Assembly: GCA_004554085.1 (NCBI GenBank)
Contig: SFNY01000018.1
Span: 24,720 to 88,719, forward strand
Length of the DNA stretch: 64,000 nucleotides
Direction of reading: 5' to 3'
From: Clostridiales bacterium
GTDB taxonomy: Bacteria > Bacillota > Clostridia > Christensenellales > Aristaeellaceae
Part shown: in pieces, positions 60,641-64,000 of the stretch
Numbering within the stretch: position 1 is the stretch's first letter
Layout of the letters: every line of letters starts with the position of its first letter
Position numbers and translations under genes: made by a program
The notes under the pieces: generated by a model
What the model was told of the DNA's origin: nothing
Seen by the model: only the letters and a program-made list of their open reading frames with translations
Databases searched by the model: none

Positions 60641-60714
60641 TGGGGATTTCCTCCTTCCTCACAAGGACGTTCATAACCCTGCTGGGCAGAGGACCGTCCG
60701 ATATCACAACGATT
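60641..60714 (-). promoter_or_regulatory. Possible L19 leader RNA
   Basis: On the minus strand the leader of rplS contains interleaved complementary pairs GGACG ... CGTCC and TCCTC ... GAGGA, a small hairpin CTGC-CCA-GCAG, and the last arm reaches the ribosome-binding region. This pseudoknot-like layout would let L19 or RNA folding control translation, as for the L19 leader known in Firmicutes. Based on reading by eye only. Confidence 0.45.
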
Positions 60715-60743
60715 ATTATAACAGAAACCCACCCGCCCGGCAA
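60715..60743 (-). promoter_or_regulatory. Sigma-A promoter of rplS
   Basis: Minus strand: TTGCCG, 17-base spacer, TATAAT. Confidence 0.82.
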
Positions 60744-60791
60744 GCATAATTTCTGTTAAAAAGCGCCGGAAGGGCAGGTTTTTGGCATGCT

Positions 60792-61907
60792 TCAGGCCCG
60801 AACAAAGTAGATTTCGCCCTTGTTGGAGGCGGCGACCGTCCAGGAGAGGTCAGCTGCGCTCAGCACGGCGCAGTCCGGGAGCGCGCCGATGACCTCGCAG
60901 TTTTCCAGCTCGAAGCCCAGACCATCGCGGTTGAGGTAGAGGGTGGCCGCGCCGGAGAGGCCGTCCGGCAGAGCCTTCACAGCTTCGCAGGGCGCGTAGC
61001 CCATGGAGAACGCCTGATAGAGGTAGCCCACGTGCCGCCGTCCGGAGAAGCACATCTTCTTCGCGGCCTTGCGGTTTTCCCCGGGCACGAAGGCGGCAAA
61101 CCAGGCCTTGGGATAATTCTGCTCCGCAAACATCTCCATGCGATGGGCATGCACGCCGCGCGCCTCCAGCTCCGCCAGAAATTTTTCGGAAAGCTCCAGC
61201 TTGTTAAGCGTCTCCCGGTCATCGTCGCTGAGGGGCGCGCTCTGAAGCAGCTCGGGCCGCCGCGCGCGGGTGATTTCCAGCGCCTCGCGCCGCCGCCAGG
61301 CCTCGATGTCCGCGTGCACGCCGTTCAGCAGCACCTCCGGCACCTTCATCCCCCGGAACTCCGCCGGGCGGGTGTACTGGGGGTACTCCAGCAGCCCCAT
61401 GGAGAAGCTCTCGTCCTGGCTGGACTCCTCGCAGCCCAGCACGCCGGGGATCAGCCGCGCCACCGCGTCCACCGTCACCAGCGCGCCCAGCTCGCCGCCG
61501 GTGAGCACGTAGTCGCCGATGGACAGCTCCTCGTCGATGCACAGATCCAGCACCCGCTGATCCACGCCCTCGTAGTGGCCGCAGAGGAACAGCAGGGAAT
61601 CGCACTTGGCATACTCCTCCACGATCCTCTGGTTCAGCGTCCGACCCCGAGGGGACATGTAGATGCGCCGCATGCCCGGCTCCTGGTTCGCCTCGATGGC
61701 GTCCACCACCGGCTGGGGCAACATCACCATGCCCGCACCGCCGCCGAAGGGGTAGTCGTCGGTGTTCCTGTGCTTATTTTGGGCGTAATCGCGGATGTTG
61801 ATCAGCTCCACGTCCAGATGGCTCGCCCGGATCGCCCGGCCCAGGATGCTCCCCTCCAGCATCGGCTTGAGCATCTCCGGGAACAGGGTCAGGATCTTAA
61901 TCTTCAT
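60792..61907 (-). CDS. trmD: tRNA (guanine37-N1)-methyltransferase TrmD with extra C-terminal domain
   Basis: A 371-residue protein; TrmD is normally about 230-250 residues. Residues 1-232 are a complete SPOUT enzyme: YPFGGGAGM, 'LCGHYEGVDQRVL', SIGDYVLTGGELGA and the tRNA-binding C-terminal part. Residues ~233-371 form an additional domain (AEQNYPKAWFAAFVP, CFSGRRHVGYLYQAFSMGY) that I do not recognise with confidence; a resemblance to DUF4275-type domains is possible. The start overlaps rimM by 11 bases. Confidence 0.93.
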   Translation of the reverse strand: MKIKILTLFPEMLKPMLEGSILGRAIRASHLDVELINIRDYAQNKHRNTDDYPFGGGAGMVMLPQPVVDAIEANQEPGMRRIYMSPRGRTLNQRIVEEYAKCDSLLFLCGHYEGVDQRVLDLCIDEELSIGDYVLTGGELGALVTVDAVARLIPGVLGCEESSQDESFSMGLLEYPQYTRPAEFRGMKVPEVLLNGVHADIEAWRRREALEITRARRPELLQSAPLSDDDRETLNKLELSEKFLAELEARGVHAHRMEMFAEQNYPKAWFAAFVPGENRKAAKKMCFSGRRHVGYLYQAFSMGYAPCEAVKALPDGLSGAATLYLNRDGLGFELENCEVIGALPDCAVLSAADLSWTVAASNKGEIYFVRA

Positions 61908-62424
61908 CGTCGTACACCGCCACCTCGGCCATGCGCGCGCTGTCCAGCAGCATCACGCCCGCGTCGAGGTCGACCTTCACCACCACGCTCTTGAGCGCCG
62001 GAACCAGCACCTCGCCGCGCTTTCCCTTGAACACGTACACGTCGTTTCCGCCGGGCTGCATCACGTCGATCAGCTCGCCGATCTCATTTCCGTCCGTCAG
62101 CACGCCCTTCAGGCCGATCAGGTCGCAGATGAAGGCCGAGTCCTCGTCCAGCTCCACGGCGTGGGCGCGGTCAATGTACAGAAGCGTGCCGCGCATCTCC
62201 TCCGCGTCGTTGCGGCTGTTCACGCCCTCCATGCGGAAAAAGATTGCGTCCGCACCCACCCGGCGCACCGAGATGTTCACCCGGCGGTAAGCACCGTCCT
62301 CCTCCACGAAGGCGTAACTCATGCCCTCGAAGCGCGCGGGGTCGCAGGTGATGGGCCGCAGCTTTAATTCGCCCTGCACGCCCTGGGGCTTGGTGATTTC
62401 ACCGATCAAGAGATAGTCCTGCAT
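61897..62424 (-). CDS. rimM: 16S rRNA processing protein RimM
   Basis: A 175-residue 30S assembly factor: N-terminal RimM barrel (IGEITKPQGVQGELKL) and C-terminal PRC barrel (ICDLIGLKGVLTDGNEIG). The start at 62424 (MQDYLLIG) is set by CGGAGGA upstream. It is the first gene of a rimM-trmD unit; rpsP and the KH-domain gene that usually precede it are not here, since the right-edge AT-rich gene lies next. Confidence 0.94.
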   Translation of the reverse strand: MQDYLLIGEITKPQGVQGELKLRPITCDPARFEGMSYAFVEEDGAYRRVNISVRRVGADAIFFRMEGVNSRNDAEEMRGTLLYIDRAHAVELDEDSAFICDLIGLKGVLTDGNEIGELIDVMQPGGNDVYVFKGKRGEVLVPALKSVVVKVDLDAGVMLLDSARMAEVAVYDDED

Positions 62425-62457
62425 CGTCGTCCTCCGAATCGTTTCATTTATGAGGCT

Positions 62458-62487
62458 ATTATACCGCCAACGCCCGCACATGCACAA
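62458..62487 (-). promoter_or_regulatory. Sigma-A promoter of rimM-trmD
   Basis: Minus strand: TTGTGC, 18-base spacer, TATAAT. Confidence 0.75.
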
Positions 62488-62673
62488 GCACCGGCGTGAA
62501 AAAAGCTGGGAAATTGAACTTCCAAAAGAAGGAAAAAGAAGGTTTTGAAGGGTGGTAGACGAATACACAACAGGAGGAACATTCTGGTTCCATTGTTGGA
62601 AAGAATCATGTATCACAGAAGCATTCCGGCAAGAAGTCCGCCTGGCCGATGTTTCTGATCTCGGAGGTCAATC

Positions 62674-64000
62674 ATGGCAAAGGAATTCAGCACAAAAGAT
62701 GTAAAACAACTGTTACAGAAGCACTATGACCTCATTGCTGTTCTTAATGAGAATTCCAGCTATTCAGATCAGCGGAAATCAGAGCTTGCCTCAGTGGCAA
62801 CAAATCTGATTGCCCGGAATGTATTTGCCAACTATGTCGTCAGCCAATTGAAGGCCGAGGCTGTTTTGCCTCTTCCGGCAGATATTTTACAGTTGATCGG
62901 CATTTTATACAGATACATGAAGAGTCTTCCTTTGTCTCAAGAAAGCAAACGCCTTTATCAGGATACCCATGAAAGCATCGTACAGGCAATGGATCATTTG
63001 GAGCCTGGAAAAAGCAGCATCCAATGGCTATTTGCGTCAAAGGATAAAAAGAAACGTGGGAGAGGGGCCTATGCATATTTGAAGGAAGCGGAAAGCGGTT
63101 TGTATGCATGGTAGATTCGGACTCTGAGCAACGACATACAGGAAATTGATCGCCTGACAAGCGAAACCCTCCGACAGGATTTTGATTCCAACAGATCGGC
63201 TTATCGATCTGTATTGTACAACGCCGCCCATTCTGCTGTACAAAATGGTGCACCCATTCGGGAGATCGGGCAGTTATGTGACCAACATCGCAGTCTGATT
63301 GCCAAGATGGATGAGACGAAAACCTCCATTGAAAGGTCACAGGGACAGATCAAAGCGGCTGCGGAACGTCTTGTTGCATTTGAAATGCTCAAACTGCTCA
63401 AAGACATACCCATCGAAGAATTGGGACGGTCAAAGGCGGGAATCCGCGTCAAGTCCTTGCGCGAGCATGGGTATACTTCAATTGCCGATGTATACTGCGC
63501 AACGAAACATAATCTGTCCCCCGTTTATGGCATTAGCGAAGATATGGCGCATACCATTAAGCACAATGCAGATGAGCTTGCGGAGCAGGCAAAGAACAGC
63601 ATAAAAATCCGATTGAGCATGGACGATCAAAACGACGATGCCACAAAGCTCGTTGCAGCAATCTGCACATATCGCCGCCAGCTTATTTTGCTGGATGAGC
63701 TCAAATCCATCCGGGATCAACACGAAAAATCGGTATCCTCTGGCCTGAGAGATATGCAAAAAATTGAGAATGGAATCAACTGGGTTTTCATTGAGGAGGC
63801 AGAACGACAGCGGTTGATTTCAACGTATCAGTATCTGAACGGGTTGGTACAGGGTGAATACGCTACGTCCATAGATGAACTGACGTATTCAATTGTTTGC
63901 CCCGACTCCATAGATGCATCCGATGAGTGGAAGGATTTTGAACACAACTCAATTCTGTACTTCAACATCCTTGAAGAACTGGTTCCCGGCTTATTGGGAA
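62674..64000 (+). pseudogene. AT-rich gene broken by an in-frame amber codon; possible SNF2-type helicase N-terminal region (cut by window edge)
   Basis: The frame starts at 62674 after GGAGG (CTCGGAGGTCAATC) and reads 146 codons to TAG at 63112-63114 (…SGLYAW-stop). The same frame then stays open to the right edge for ~295 codons with coherent, charged helical sequence, including a helix-hairpin-helix-like stretch ('KAGIRVKSLREHGYTSIADV'). The layout resembles N-terminal regions of large clostridial DEAD/SNF2-type helicases, but no helicase motif lies inside the window. Base and codon use (many AAA, ATT, CAA) differ from the GC-rich neighbours, which suggests recent transfer. A point mutation to amber, or a sequencing error, is the simplest explanation. 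Confidence 0.5.

Noticed and set aside
63112..63114. TAG as a recoded sense codon (for example pyrrolysine)
   Set aside because: Only this gene shows an internal TAG and no supporting element or pyrrolysine gene is visible; nonsense mutation or sequencing error is simpler.

Overview
The window is a chromosomal segment of a high-GC, Gram-positive member of the Clostridia. The evidence is the cell-division set yggS-sepF-yggT-ylmH-divIVA, the long form of hpf behind a sigma-H-type promoter, a T-box leader, SH3/NlpC and YkuD cell-wall enzymes with signal peptides, Lgt and LspA, and the Firmicutes housekeeping run rimM-trmD / rplS-rbgA-rnhB-yraN / comM-dprA-topA-trmFO-hslV-hslU. Coding bias is strongly GC-rich except in a few AT-rich spacers and at the right edge. 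No rRNA, CRISPR array or complete insertion sequence was seen; one tRNA is present. The exact genus cannot be named from sequence alone.

Layout. 1-8.7 kb: a truncated NhaC antiporter, a manganese-type CDF exporter, a large secreted SH3/PG-binding/NlpC hydrolase, an AroE-like dehydrogenase, then (minus) class II aldolase, SDR and L,D-transpeptidase. 8.9-15.8 kb: topoisomerase III, hpf, a MATE transporter fused to an RsbW-like ATPase domain, and an lgt-pncB operon. 16-23.9 kb: HlyD-like protein, yggS, a damaged sepF, yggT, ylmH, divIVA, DUF5665, lspA, rluD, a second L,D-transpeptidase and an XRE/S24-like regulator. 24-34.6 kb: Lrp regulator, a pseudouridine kinase-glycosidase fusion, a second NlpC protein, iron alcohol dehydrogenase, rlmH, CPBP protease, ychF, a MATE pump with a TetR regulator that share an operator-like sequence, and tRNA-Arg. 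34.7-44.3 kb: phosphodiesterase, a T-box-controlled but broken alanine symporter, an E2-like acyltransferase with an acyl-CoA ligase, homocysteine methyltransferase, a nucleotidyltransferase/phosphomutase fusion and a secreted SH3/PQQ-like protein. 44.4-62.4 kb: minus-strand housekeeping genes plus a giant double GT-C glycosyltransferase. 62.7-64 kb: an AT-rich gene broken by an amber codon.

How it fits together. Much of the window serves the cell envelope: division and pole determinants, lipoprotein maturation (Lgt, LspA), two YkuD and two NlpC enzymes, and a giant protein mannosyltransferase-like enzyme. The rest is DNA and RNA maintenance.

The most notable unexplained structures are (i) a ~225-285 bp repeat found twice, each time filling the gap between convergent genes, whose first hairpin keeps its loop while its stem changes by compensatory substitutions; (ii) a smaller element with inverted ends at 23881-24042; (iii) unusual fusions (kinase-first pseudouridine enzyme, MATE-HATPase, TrmD with an extra C-terminal domain); and (iv) several damaged genes (sepF, the alanine symporter, the nucleotidyltransferase fusion, the right-edge gene), which point to either gene decay or assembly error.
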